Source: Gammaproteobacteria bacterium (GTDB taxonomy: Bacteria > Pseudomonadota > Gammaproteobacteria > Pseudomonadales > Pseudohongiellaceae). From it: a stretch of DNA of 14,503 nt. The DNA is taken from the NCBI GenBank assembly GCA_003451715.1, contig DMJN01000092.1:1-14503 (forward strand), given 5' to 3'. Every line of letters begins with the position of its first letter. Position 1 is the stretch's first letter. Below the pieces are notes generated by a model that saw only the letters and a list, made by a program, of their open reading frames with translations, was not told the DNA's origin and did no database searches. Positions 5,487 to 13,438 of the stretch are shown in pieces. Both the position numbers and the translations under genes were made by a program.

Positions 5487-8233
5487 GCGTAACGCGTTTT
5501 AACATCGAAGCTTTCCTCGACACCCTGCAACAACAGCGGACTCTCCTCACCCCCAACAATCGCAGCGTCAATGCCATCCTGCAGGAGTATGCAAATTACC
5601 AACAGGGCGGCAGTGCCTGGTTACGACCACCGGTCTTCGCCATCGATATCTGGTTGCAGCAACTGTGGGCTGCTGCTGCGACCAATGGAATCGAGCCATT
5701 CCACCAGCTACGCCTGTTGGACAGGTTCAGTGAACAATGCATCTGGACCACGCAATTAGATGCCAGCACAGCGCAATACCCATTACTCAATACCGGACTC
5801 ACTGCCAATGCGGTGGCCCGTAGCTACCAACTGAGCAGCCAATGGTTGCTGTTCGAAGATGCAGCACTGACGGAGCAACAACATGCACAGGATTTCAGTG
5901 CCTTTCTGCACTGGTGTGCACAATATCGAGCCTATTGCGAAGCGAACCAGCTCATCGGGCTATCCGATGCTATCGCCCTGCTGTTGACCCGCCTCGATGA
6001 TCTCAAGCCGCTCTTGCCTGAGTCTTTGTTGCTGGTGAATTTCACCGAACCACCCCCCCTCTATGAAAAGCTGTTTGATGCGCTGGCGACACTAATCGAT
6101 GTGCAAGGTTTCTCGAGAGCCGAGTCACAGGCAGAAGAAGCTGGGGAGCGACTCTTTTCACAGACTTCGACGAGTCCAGGAAAGCGCGACCGTTACCAGT
6201 TTCCCGACCTGGACACCGAGGTCCGTGCCAGCGTTGACTATTGCCTGGAACAGTCCAGAGGCGACGGGGGGAAGCACATCGGCATTATCATCGACGGGGG
6301 CAAGAATCATGAATTTCTCTTGAGAAAGGCGTTCCTCAGACGCTTGAAAATGAGCCACTGTGACTTTTCTCCCGACAGTAAACCGCAATTTAACCTACTA
6401 GAGGGAAGCCAGGTTCTAGCCGATGCGAAGCGGGTTGAACTGGCCAGCAAACTCATCGAACTGAATCATCGGCGAGTGGACACGGAAAGATTCTGTCACC
6501 TCATGCAATCCGCGCAGCTCACTGGCACAGCAGAGGAATTGCAGCAGAGAATAAACCTGCAATTGATGCTACGCAGGAAGCTCGCCAGCACGATCCGGCT
6601 GAGTAGTCTGCAAACCATCATGAACCAGGACAGCAGTGAGTATTACTGCCCGGTACTGGCTGGTCAGTTGCTGCAGTTTACCGAGCTGGCGCGCCGACAC
6701 GCCCCCCGGCAGATGCTGCAGGCCTGGATCAATCTGTTTAAACAACAATTGTCGGTGTTCGGTTGGCCCGGCACCGGCAGCACTACAGAAGAGCTCAGAG
6801 ACTCATTGCAATGGGAGCAGGCACTCGATCAACTCGCCGCTACCTCGGCAATCCATGGCAAGATCGACTTCCATAGCGCTCTGCGAATCCTGAAATTATT
6901 GCTCCAGCAGATTCCCCGCCGTCAATCCTTCGACAGCAATCTGAACATCTCGCTTATGAGCCTGGAACAAGCCCAGGACTTTGAGTTCGACACGGTCTGG
7001 CTGCTGGGCGCCGACAACAACAGCCTGCCTACGCCTGTGAATCCGGCGCTCTTTCTGCCGCGCTCCATACAACAGCGATTCGCCATGCCGGGCAGCTCCA
7101 GCGAAATGCAGCTGGAACTGTGTAAAGCGCAACTGAGTAGGTTATCCAGACAAACCGCCCACCTCATCATCAGCCACCATGAATACGAGGATGATTTACA
7201 GCTGAGCTGCAGCCCCCTCATCGAACAGCTGACGGCTACCCCATGGCCCGGCCACTCGGATTCCGCTGCCAACCTGCCGGTTGAGCATGCCGTGACGCTG
7301 GAGCAGCTGCAGGAACCGCTATGGCTGCCGTTGCAAGCCGACATCGACAGCGGCGGTGCCAGCCTGCTAAGTAACCAGTCCAATTGCCCCTTCCGGGCAT
7401 TTGCCCTGCACCGGCTTGGCGCCGAGCAGCTGCCGGCAATCCAACGGGGGCTGAGCCCCATGGTGCGCGGCAGTGCCCTGCACCTGGCGCTGGACAAATT
7501 AAGCGGGGAACTGGATGCACTCGAAAAAATCCGGCAGTGCTCCACAGATGAACGCCGGCAAATTATTGCCAGGAGTATCGAGCCCGCCATCTCCCTGATG
7601 CGCGACCAGTTGCCGGACATCATGACACCCGCTTTCGCCGCACTGGAGCGACAGCGACTGTCCACACTACTCGAAGGTTTTCTCGATTATGAAATGGATC
7701 GATCTGAATTCACTATTGCCGCCACCGAACAATCCCTGAGCTGGAGTCACTCCCGACTGGCGCTGAAGTTTCGTATCGACCGCATCGATCGATTGAGCGA
7801 CGGTTCTCTGGCCTTGATGGATTACAAGACGGGTAAGAAAATCAACTATCGCTGGTTTGATGACAGACCGGATGACCTGCAATTACCGCTGTACCAGCTC
7901 GCCTTGAGTGCTACTTCTGACACCGTCATCGCCACACTCATCTACCAGGTCAATGTCGACGGTGTGACTCTGTTCGGACCCACCGACAGCGAATTAATTC
8001 ATCCCGGCATCAAGCTGCTGGCTAAGTCGCGCTCGTTTAAGGGGAGTTGGCCGGAGCTGCAGGCACGCTGGGAGCACATCGTGTTCGCCCTGGCCGAGGA
8101 ATTCGAACAGGGTCTGTTAGCGGTAGCCCCCACCAGGGGTAGTCAGACCTGTCAGTACTGTGAGTTTTCCGCCCTGTGTCGCATCAGCGAGCACCTGGCG
8201 ATGCGGGATGCCCGTGATGAGGAGCTGTCGTGA
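5483..8233 (+). CDS. AddB-like DNA repair protein, PD-(D/E)XK nuclease with Fe-S cysteines
   Basis: This 916-residue protein resembles the 'probable DNA repair protein' family related to alphaproteobacterial AddB. It probably forms a heterodimeric helicase-nuclease with the next gene for resecting double-strand breaks before RecA loading. The N-terminus (LLTPNNRSVNAILQ) sits where AddB-type proteins can carry a Walker A, but no GxGKT is present, so this subunit is unlikely to be an active motor. A helicase-like block EFDTVWLLGADNNSLP remains in the middle. The C-terminal RecB-family nuclease shows FRIDRIDR (763-770), the catalytic DYK (780-782) and LQLPLYQLA. C635 together with C890, C893 and C899 (CX2CX5C) matches the four-cysteine Fe-S clasp of AddB. 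The start overlaps the mnmH stop (ATGA) and the stop overlaps the next GTG start. Exact subfamily naming is inference. Confidence 0.9.
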   Translation: MSVTRFNIEAFLDTLQQQRTLLTPNNRSVNAILQEYANYQQGGSAWLRPPVFAIDIWLQQLWAAAATNGIEPFHQLRLLDRFSEQCIWTTQLDASTAQYPLLNTGLTANAVARSYQLSSQWLLFEDAALTEQQHAQDFSAFLHWCAQYRAYCEANQLIGLSDAIALLLTRLDDLKPLLPESLLLVNFTEPPPLYEKLFDALATLIDVQGFSRAESQAEEAGERLFSQTSTSPGKRDRYQFPDLDTEVRASVDYCLEQSRGDGGKHIGIIIDGGKNHEFLLRKAFLRRLKMSHCDFSPDSKPQFNLLEGSQVLADAKRVELASKLIELNHRRVDTERFCHLMQSAQLTGTAEELQQRINLQLMLRRKLASTIRLSSLQTIMNQDSSEYYCPVLAGQLLQFTELARRHAPRQMLQAWINLFKQQLSVFGWPGTGSTTEELRDSLQWEQALDQLAATSAIHGKIDFHSALRILKLLLQQIPRRQSFDSNLNISLMSLEQAQDFEFDTVWLLGADNNSLPTPVNPALFLPRSIQQRFAMPGSSSEMQLELCKAQLSRLSRQTAHLIISHHEYEDDLQLSCSPLIEQLTATPWPGHSDSAANLPVEHAVTLEQLQEPLWLPLQADIDSGGASLLSNQSNCPFRAFALHRLGAEQLPAIQRGLSPMVRGSALHLALDKLSGELDALEKIRQCSTDERRQIIARSIEPAISLMRDQLPDIMTPAFAALERQRLSTLLEGFLDYEMDRSEFTIAATEQSLSWSHSRLALKFRIDRIDRLSDGSLALMDYKTGKKINYRWFDDRPDDLQLPLYQLALSATSDTVIATLIYQVNVDGVTLFGPTDSELIHPGIKLLAKSRSFKGSWPELQARWEHIVFALAEEFEQGLLAVAPTRGSQTCQYCEFSALCRISEHLAMRDARDEELS

Positions 8234-11200
8234 CGACGCTAATCGACACAGCCGCCCGCCAGCAGGCGCAGGATATTACTGGCTCTTTTGCCGTCCAGGC
8301 ACCGGCCGGCTCCGGCAAGACTGAACTGTTAAGCCTGCGATTCCTGCGCTTGCTGGCGGTGTGCGAGAAACCCGAGGAAGTGTTGGCTATCACCTTCACT
8401 CGCAAGGCAGCCAGTGAGATGTCCAACAGGATTTTGAGCACGCTCACCTGGGCGGCAAACAGAGGCAGCAGCGCGGCATTCGAATCGCAACTGGAGGAAG
8501 ATCGTTACCGAGCTGGCATGGCTGTGCTGGAGCGCAACGAAACACAGGCCTGGCATCTGCTGGAATCGCCGCAACGCTTACGTATTCAGACTATCGATAG
8601 TTTTTGTCACTTTCTTGCGAGTAATTTACCGGTGCTGTCGAATCTCGGTGGTGCATTGAACGTAAGTGACGAGCCTGACGAATGTTATGAGCAGGCCATC
8701 GATGAATTGCTGAAATTACTGGAAACGGACTCCCCCATCTCAGCATCGATCGCAAACCTGCTCCTGCACCTGGACAACAATATTCCGAAGGTCGAAAAAC
8801 TGCTGGTGGAATTACTCAAGCAACGTGAACAGTGGATTGACGCGGTTGTCGATACCGCCAGCTCGCCCGATGCTACCTTCGACTACCTGATGCAGAATTT
8901 TCAGGAATTGATCGAAGAGCACTTATCAATTGTGCACACGCAGATCAAAGACTATGCAGAGCCGCTGGTGGAACTGGCCAGCTTCGCCGCTGCCAACCTG
9001 CTCGACAGCGACTGTGCTACGGGCATCGATAACTGCTTCGCACTACAGCAATTACCTGGCACCTCAGCGGCGGACTTACCCACGTGGTTTGGACTCGCTA
9101 ATCTACTGCTTACCGCCAATCGCACAAGTCCAGCCTGGCGTAAGAAAGTCACAAAAAATGAAGGCTTTCCGGCTCCCTCAAACGACAAGGAACACCGTGC
9201 ACTATTGTCTGCCAGGAAGAACGCCATGCAGGAACTGCTGGCTGAACTGGCCAGTGTACAAAATACGGAATTGCTTGAGAACCTGCATTACCTGCGGCTG
9301 CTACCGGACTTACAACAAGAGGGTTTCAGTTTTACACTTCTCAGAGACCTTACCGCACTACTGCCCACCCTGGTTGCCCAACTACAGGTCAGCTTCGCCG
9401 CACACAACACCGTGGATCACATCAAGGTTTCCCACGCCGCACTCAAAGCTCTCGGCGAAGAGGACAATCCAACCGAGCTTGCACTGCTACTCGATTACAG
9501 GATCAAACATTTATTGGTGGATGAATTTCAGGACACCTCATCCACACAACTGGCGCTACTAAATAAACTCACGGCCGGTTGGGAGACAGGAGATGGGCGC
9601 ACATTTTTTGTGGTGGGCGATGCGATGCAGTCCTGCTACAGTTTCCGCAATGCCAATGTCGGACTGTTCATTGCCTTGCGGGAAAATGGTATTCGACATC
9701 TGCCCGTCACTCCCATAGACCTGCATGCAAATTTCAGATCGAGCGGCGGTATTGTCGAATGGGTAAACCGCGTCTTTGCCCCCTCCTTCCCTCCAGTAAA
9801 CAACAGTTCCCGAGGCGCGGTGCAGTATTCACATTCCACCGCCGTCCACCCGCAGGGTGTCGAGCCTGCCGTCACGGCGCGTTGCTATGCCTATGAGAAC
9901 GGCAGCAGGTCAACTGCCTACGATGCAGAGGCAGCTCATATAGTGAATGAAATAATCCGGCTTCGCCAAAGGGTTGCTGGGAGTGAATCAAAGGACAGTG
10001 ATAAAGCCCGCGAGAGCATCGCCATACTGGTACGCAGCCGTTCATATCTGCTGCATATACTGCCAGCCCTAAGAGCAGCGAATATTACCTGGCTCGCAAC
10101 GGATATCGACAGGTTGGACAAGCTGACTATTGTCTCCGACCTGATTAGTCTCACCCGAGCCATCAGCAACCAGGCCGACCGGCTCGCCTGGCTAGCGCTA
10201 CTGCGAGCGCCCTGGAGTGGGATTCCGATGGCAGATTTATTGTCTCTAGCCAATCTTCATCGGGAGCAGACTATCCTGCAGATCCTACTGGACCCGGCGA
10301 CTAAAGAATCGCTGACCCCTGATTCGGCTCATAGAATCGAGTTTCTGGCGCGCGTGTTAGAGCAAGCCGTCAGAAATCGCGATCGTGTGCCGCTTACCCG
10401 ACTGCTGCGACACGCTTTTGCACGACTGGGGGGCGAACAGCTAATCCAGTCTGCATTCGAGGCTGACGGTGTTGAGCGATTCTTCGACCTGGTGCATCAA
10501 CTGGAACTCTCGGGAGAGCTTATCGATATGGATGAGTTCGAAGAACAGGTGGAGAAAATATCTATCAGTGACAGCCCGCAACCCGGGGATAACAATCCAA
10601 TCCAAATCATGACAATCCATAAAGCCAAGGGGCTGGAATTCGATCATGTCTTCTTGCCAGGTCTGGACAGGCGCCCCCGTGTGGATGACCGGGAATTGTT
10701 GCTCTGGCATGAACGACTCAATAGTGAAGGTCAGCGTAAACTGTTTCTGGCGGCGCTGGCTGGTGCGGGGGAATCGAGTGACCCCATGTATGAACTGCTA
10801 CGGTTTGAAAAATCGGTCAAGGCAAAATTCGAAAACACCAGGCTCATGTACATTGGCGTCACCAGAGCCATTAAGAGCGCGCATCTATCAGCAGCGCTGG
10901 AGACACGAGACGATGCATTGGCCGAACCCGAGTCTCGTACCCTGCTTGCAACAATCTGGGATGCATTACGGCAGCAAGACTTGATCGAAACTGTTGCTGT
11001 TCAAACAACGGCTAACAGCCAGCAGACACCGATTGACGACTTACAGCAAGCCACCACCTTACGTAGATTACCCCTTACCAGCTTGCCCACTGCTACCGGA
11101 CCGATGCAAGTAGCAGAGAAGAACACAGGCGCTGCCACCGATGCAGACCAGGATTCCTTGGGCAGAGACGAGCCCGCCTTGCAAGCTCAGATGGGCAATA

Positions 11201-11703
11201 TTATTCACGACGTGCTGCAGCGCTACGTGACAAACAAGACATTAATCGACAGCGAGATGCTGGACACCCAGAAACAACGCTGGCGCCGCGATTTGCAGGC
11301 CAGTGGTTTCGAAGACGACGCCATACAACAGGCGCTGGTGTTTATCGAAGCATCACTACAGACGACGATCTTAAACACAGATCTGCAGTGGGTATTCGAT
11401 AATGCCCACAACCAGAGTTCAACGGAATTGGCTCTGCAAACACGCTCGGCTGGAACACTGCGTAACCACATAGTGGATCGCAGCTTTATCGATGAGCAGG
11501 GTTATCGCTGGATTATCGATTACAAGTCGGCGGCAAAACCCGCGGCGCAATCGGAACAGCAGTTTATTGACGGGCAGACCGATCAGCACAGAGAGCAGTT
11601 GACTCGATATGCTGATCTATTCATTGACGAGGATAGCGAAGGCACCAAAACCGCGCTTCTGTTGACCAGTATCGGCAAACTGGTGGAACTCAACATCGGC
11701 TAA
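8230..11703 (+). CDS. AddA/RecB-like UvrD-family helicase with C-terminal nuclease
   Basis: This 1157-residue superfamily 1A 3'-5' DNA helicase is fused to a RecB-type nuclease and should be the motor of the AddAB-like resection complex. Motifs in order are Walker A APAGSGKT (24-31), motif Ia AITFTRKAASEM (53-64), IQTIDSFCHF (119-128), Walker B VDEFQDT (430-436), motif III GDAMQSCYSFRNAN (463-476), motif IV LHANFRSS (498-505), IMTIHKAKGLEF (about 793-804) and motif VI RLMYIGVTRA (871-880). The nuclease domain begins near GNIIHDVLQRYV and contains VDRSF (catalytic D1083), WIIDYKS (D1097, K1099) and LTRYADLF. All helicase and nuclease residues I can check are intact. The GTG start overlaps the upstream stop (GTGA) and has GAGGAG 5 bases upstream. 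Length and gene order (B then A) match alphaproteobacterial AddA. Confidence 0.94.
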   Translation: MTTLIDTAARQQAQDITGSFAVQAPAGSGKTELLSLRFLRLLAVCEKPEEVLAITFTRKAASEMSNRILSTLTWAANRGSSAAFESQLEEDRYRAGMAVLERNETQAWHLLESPQRLRIQTIDSFCHFLASNLPVLSNLGGALNVSDEPDECYEQAIDELLKLLETDSPISASIANLLLHLDNNIPKVEKLLVELLKQREQWIDAVVDTASSPDATFDYLMQNFQELIEEHLSIVHTQIKDYAEPLVELASFAAANLLDSDCATGIDNCFALQQLPGTSAADLPTWFGLANLLLTANRTSPAWRKKVTKNEGFPAPSNDKEHRALLSARKNAMQELLAELASVQNTELLENLHYLRLLPDLQQEGFSFTLLRDLTALLPTLVAQLQVSFAAHNTVDHIKVSHAALKALGEEDNPTELALLLDYRIKHLLVDEFQDTSSTQLALLNKLTAGWETGDGRTFFVVGDAMQSCYSFRNANVGLFIALRENGIRHLPVTPIDLHANFRSSGGIVEWVNRVFAPSFPPVNNSSRGAVQYSHSTAVHPQGVEPAVTARCYAYENGSRSTAYDAEAAHIVNEIIRLRQRVAGSESKDSDKARESIAILVRSRSYLLHILPALRAANITWLATDIDRLDKLTIVSDLISLTRAISNQADRLAWLALLRAPWSGIPMADLLSLANLHREQTILQILLDPATKESLTPDSAHRIEFLARVLEQAVRNRDRVPLTRLLRHAFARLGGEQLIQSAFEADGVERFFDLVHQLELSGELIDMDEFEEQVEKISISDSPQPGDNNPIQIMTIHKAKGLEFDHVFLPGLDRRPRVDDRELLLWHERLNSEGQRKLFLAALAGAGESSDPMYELLRFEKSVKAKFENTRLMYIGVTRAIKSAHLSAALETRDDALAEPESRTLLATIWDALRQQDLIETVAVQTTANSQQTPIDDLQQATTLRRLPLTSLPTATGPMQVAEKNTGAATDADQDSLGRDEPALQAQMGNIIHDVLQRYVTNKTLIDSEMLDTQKQRWRRDLQASGFEDDAIQQALVFIEASLQTTILNTDLQWVFDNAHNQSSTELALQTRSAGTLRNHIVDRSFIDEQGYRWIIDYKSAAKPAAQSEQQFIDGQTDQHREQLTRYADLFIDEDSEGTKTALLLTSIGKLVELNIG

Positions 11704-11709
11704 TCCCTG

Positions 11710-11734
11710 AGTGGCGCTCCCAGTAGCCGCTTTT
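11710..11734 (+). terminator. Possible weak terminator after the addA-like gene
   Basis: A short hairpin AGTGGC (11710-11715) pairs with GCCGCT (11726-11731), with one T-G wobble and a 10-base loop, and is followed by TTTT. It fills the 31-base gap between the convergent addA-like and hpt genes. The stem is short and the T-run brief, so termination here is uncertain. Confidence 0.35.
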
Positions 11735-12298
11735 CTAAACGTCCTGCTCCGCCACCGCAAAAATACCCGCCGCGTTTCGCAGGTAGCCCTTGTAGTCCAT
11801 GCCATAGCCATAGAGATAGAAATCGTCGACTTCGAGACCGATGAAATCGGCCTGCAGCTCCGACAGCTTACGCTTATGTTGCTTCTCCACCAGTACGGCG
11901 CTTAATACTTCACTAGCGCCTTGGGCAGAACAATACTCGATGATGTTTTCCAGGGTCGCACCCTCATCTAGGATATCGTCGACTACCAGCACCACTCTCC
12001 CGGCCAGTGGCGTCACCGGGTAACTCTTCCATTGCAGATCGGAACCCACGGTCTTATCGCGATAGCGTGTGGCATGGAGATAATCCATCTGTAGGGGAAA
12101 ATTCAGGCGCGTCGCCAACTTGCCGCACACGATCAAGCCACCATTCATAATGCATAACAGCACCGGGTTGCTATCGCTCAAGCGTGCCGTGATGGCAGCA
12201 GCCATCGCATCCAGGGCTGCCTCGACCTGCTGCTCGGTGTACAAACAGCGGGCACGCTTACTGACGGCGGTGATCTGCTCGACGCTAAGCCCGCCCAT
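11735..12298 (-). CDS. hpt: Hypoxanthine-guanine phosphoribosyltransferase
   Basis: This enzyme salvages hypoxanthine and guanine by transferring the ribose phosphate of PRPP to give IMP or GMP in the cytoplasm. At 187 residues it has the normal family length. It shows the pyrophosphate loop IMNGG (50-54), the mobile loop region (71-90, with RYRDKTVGSDLQW), the PRPP-binding signature VVLVVDDILDEGATL (102-116) and the base-recognition segment VDDFYLYGYGMDYKGYLRN (157-175). Its ATG directly abuts the TGA of the upstream channel gene (TGAATG), with GAAGG as Shine-Dalgarno just before, so the two are translationally coupled. The long DDFYLYGYGMDY segment separates it from xanthine or uracil transferases, but the preferred base cannot be fixed by eye. 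Confidence 0.92.
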   Translation of the reverse strand: MGGLSVEQITAVSKRARCLYTEQQVEAALDAMAAAITARLSDSNPVLLCIMNGGLIVCGKLATRLNFPLQMDYLHATRYRDKTVGSDLQWKSYPVTPLAGRVVLVVDDILDEGATLENIIEYCSAQGASEVLSAVLVEKQHKRKLSELQADFIGLEVDDFYLYGYGMDYKGYLRNAAGIFAVAEQDV

Positions 12299-13420
12299 TC
12301 AGCCTTCACTTCCCTGTGAGAACTCCCCACCCGCTACCAGGGCATCGATACCGTCAATGGTAGTAGTCGGAAAGGCAAAGTCGGCGCCATGGGAGTAGAC
12401 GATGTCGATTATCTTCAGCATCACGTCCTGCTTGATCTCATGATATCGAATCCAATTGGTGGTCTTGGTAAAGGTATAGACGAAGAAGTCCAGGGAGGAA
12501 GCCGCTAAACTGTTCAAATTGACGATGAGGGTCTGTGTGGTATCAATTTCTTCATGATCTTTGAGCATCTGCTTCACGTCTTCGACAATCACCCCCATCT
12601 TGTCGGCATCCTCGTAACGAAGACCAATAGTTTCATAGATTCTCCTATTACTCATCCGCGACGGGTTTTCCAGAGCCAGCGTGGTGAACAGCGAATTGGG
12701 GACATACAGCGGCCGCTTATCGAAAGTGCGAACCACCGTCAATCTCCAACCGATATTTTCTACGGTTCCCTCTATCTCACGATCAGGAGACCTGATCCAG
12801 TCGCCTATGTCGAAGGGTCGATCCAGGTAGATCATCAATCCGCCGAAAAAATTGGCTAACAAATCCCGAGCGGCAAAACCAACTGCAATACCTCCAACAC
12901 CACCGAACGCTAACAAGGCCGTTATCTCGATCCCGAATGTAGGAAGTGCCACCAGCACCGCCGTAATAATTACCGACAGCCGCAGTAATTTTGCCAGTGC
13001 GTGCATTGTGGTCGGATCTATTCGGGTCTGTTCCGAGTCGGTATCCGCCTTCAGGTTTTTGATGACTCCGGCCTCAGCCAAGGAGATGAATTTAACCAGG
13101 AACAGCATGATAAGAATGACAAAGGTCAGCTGTCTGATCAGGTCGAGGTTTTCGATGGAGAACAGCTCGGTCTGAAGATAGCCTTCGCTGATCTCGATGG
13201 CCCATAACAAGCCGATGATGAGGATGAACCAGCTCAATGGTTTTCTGGCTGCCTCGAGCAAAGCATCGTCCCAGATGTTGCTGGTTTTCTTCAACTGGCG
13301 GCCCATGACCCGCAAAGCATGTATAGCGATGAACCTGACTAATAGCGTAATGCTGACCGCGGCAAATACTTCCAGACCCCAACCCAGTTCACTCAATCTA
13401 ACCAGCGAAAAAAAATTCAT
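12299..13420 (-). CDS. ynaI: MscS-family mechanosensitive channel, YnaI-like
   Basis: This inner-membrane channel opens under membrane tension during osmotic downshock and releases solutes. Hydrophobic segments lie at about 16-38, 64-80, 97-116 and 148-166. The pore-lining helix follows at about 167-202 (LLAFGGVGGIAVGFAARDLLANFFGG), numbering from the upstream ATG at 13426. The cytoplasmic beta and C-terminal domains follow with RPFDIGDWIRSPDREIEGTV, GWRLTVVRTFDKRPLYVPNS and DIVYSHGADFAFPTTT. The segment from the pore to the C-terminus closely resembles E. coli YnaI, and five membrane helices also fit YnaI rather than MscS (three). I chose the second ATG (13420) because GAGG lies 7 bases before it, whereas only 1 base separates GAGG from the first ATG. 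It follows nagZ closely and abuts hpt. Confidence 0.93.
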   Translation of the reverse strand: MNFFSLVRLSELGWGLEVFAAVSITLLVRFIAIHALRVMGRQLKKTSNIWDDALLEAARKPLSWFILIIGLLWAIEISEGYLQTELFSIENLDLIRQLTFVILIMLFLVKFISLAEAGVIKNLKADTDSEQTRIDPTTMHALAKLLRLSVIITAVLVALPTFGIEITALLAFGGVGGIAVGFAARDLLANFFGGLMIYLDRPFDIGDWIRSPDREIEGTVENIGWRLTVVRTFDKRPLYVPNSLFTTLALENPSRMSNRRIYETIGLRYEDADKMGVIVEDVKQMLKDHEEIDTTQTLIVNLNSLAASSLDFFVYTFTKTTNWIRYHEIKQDVMLKIIDIVYSHGADFAFPTTTIDGIDALVAGGEFSQGSEG

Positions 13421-13438
13421 CGACATTCCTCATGTAGT

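Noticed and set aside
6922..7665. Antisense open frame of 247 codons within the addB-like gene
   Set aside because: The sense strand encodes conserved AddB-like sequence across the same span. The antisense product has no recognisable motif and is Ser/Cys-rich, as is typical of shadow frames.
8930..9562. Plus-strand alternative-frame open frame (210 codons) within the addA-like gene
   Set aside because: It lies in the helicase coding region, overlaps the Walker B part in another frame, and shows no family features.
12299..13426. First ATG (13426) as start of the channel gene
   Set aside because: Only one base separates the GAGG Shine-Dalgarno from it, whereas the second ATG has ideal 7-base spacing. 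The difference is two residues.
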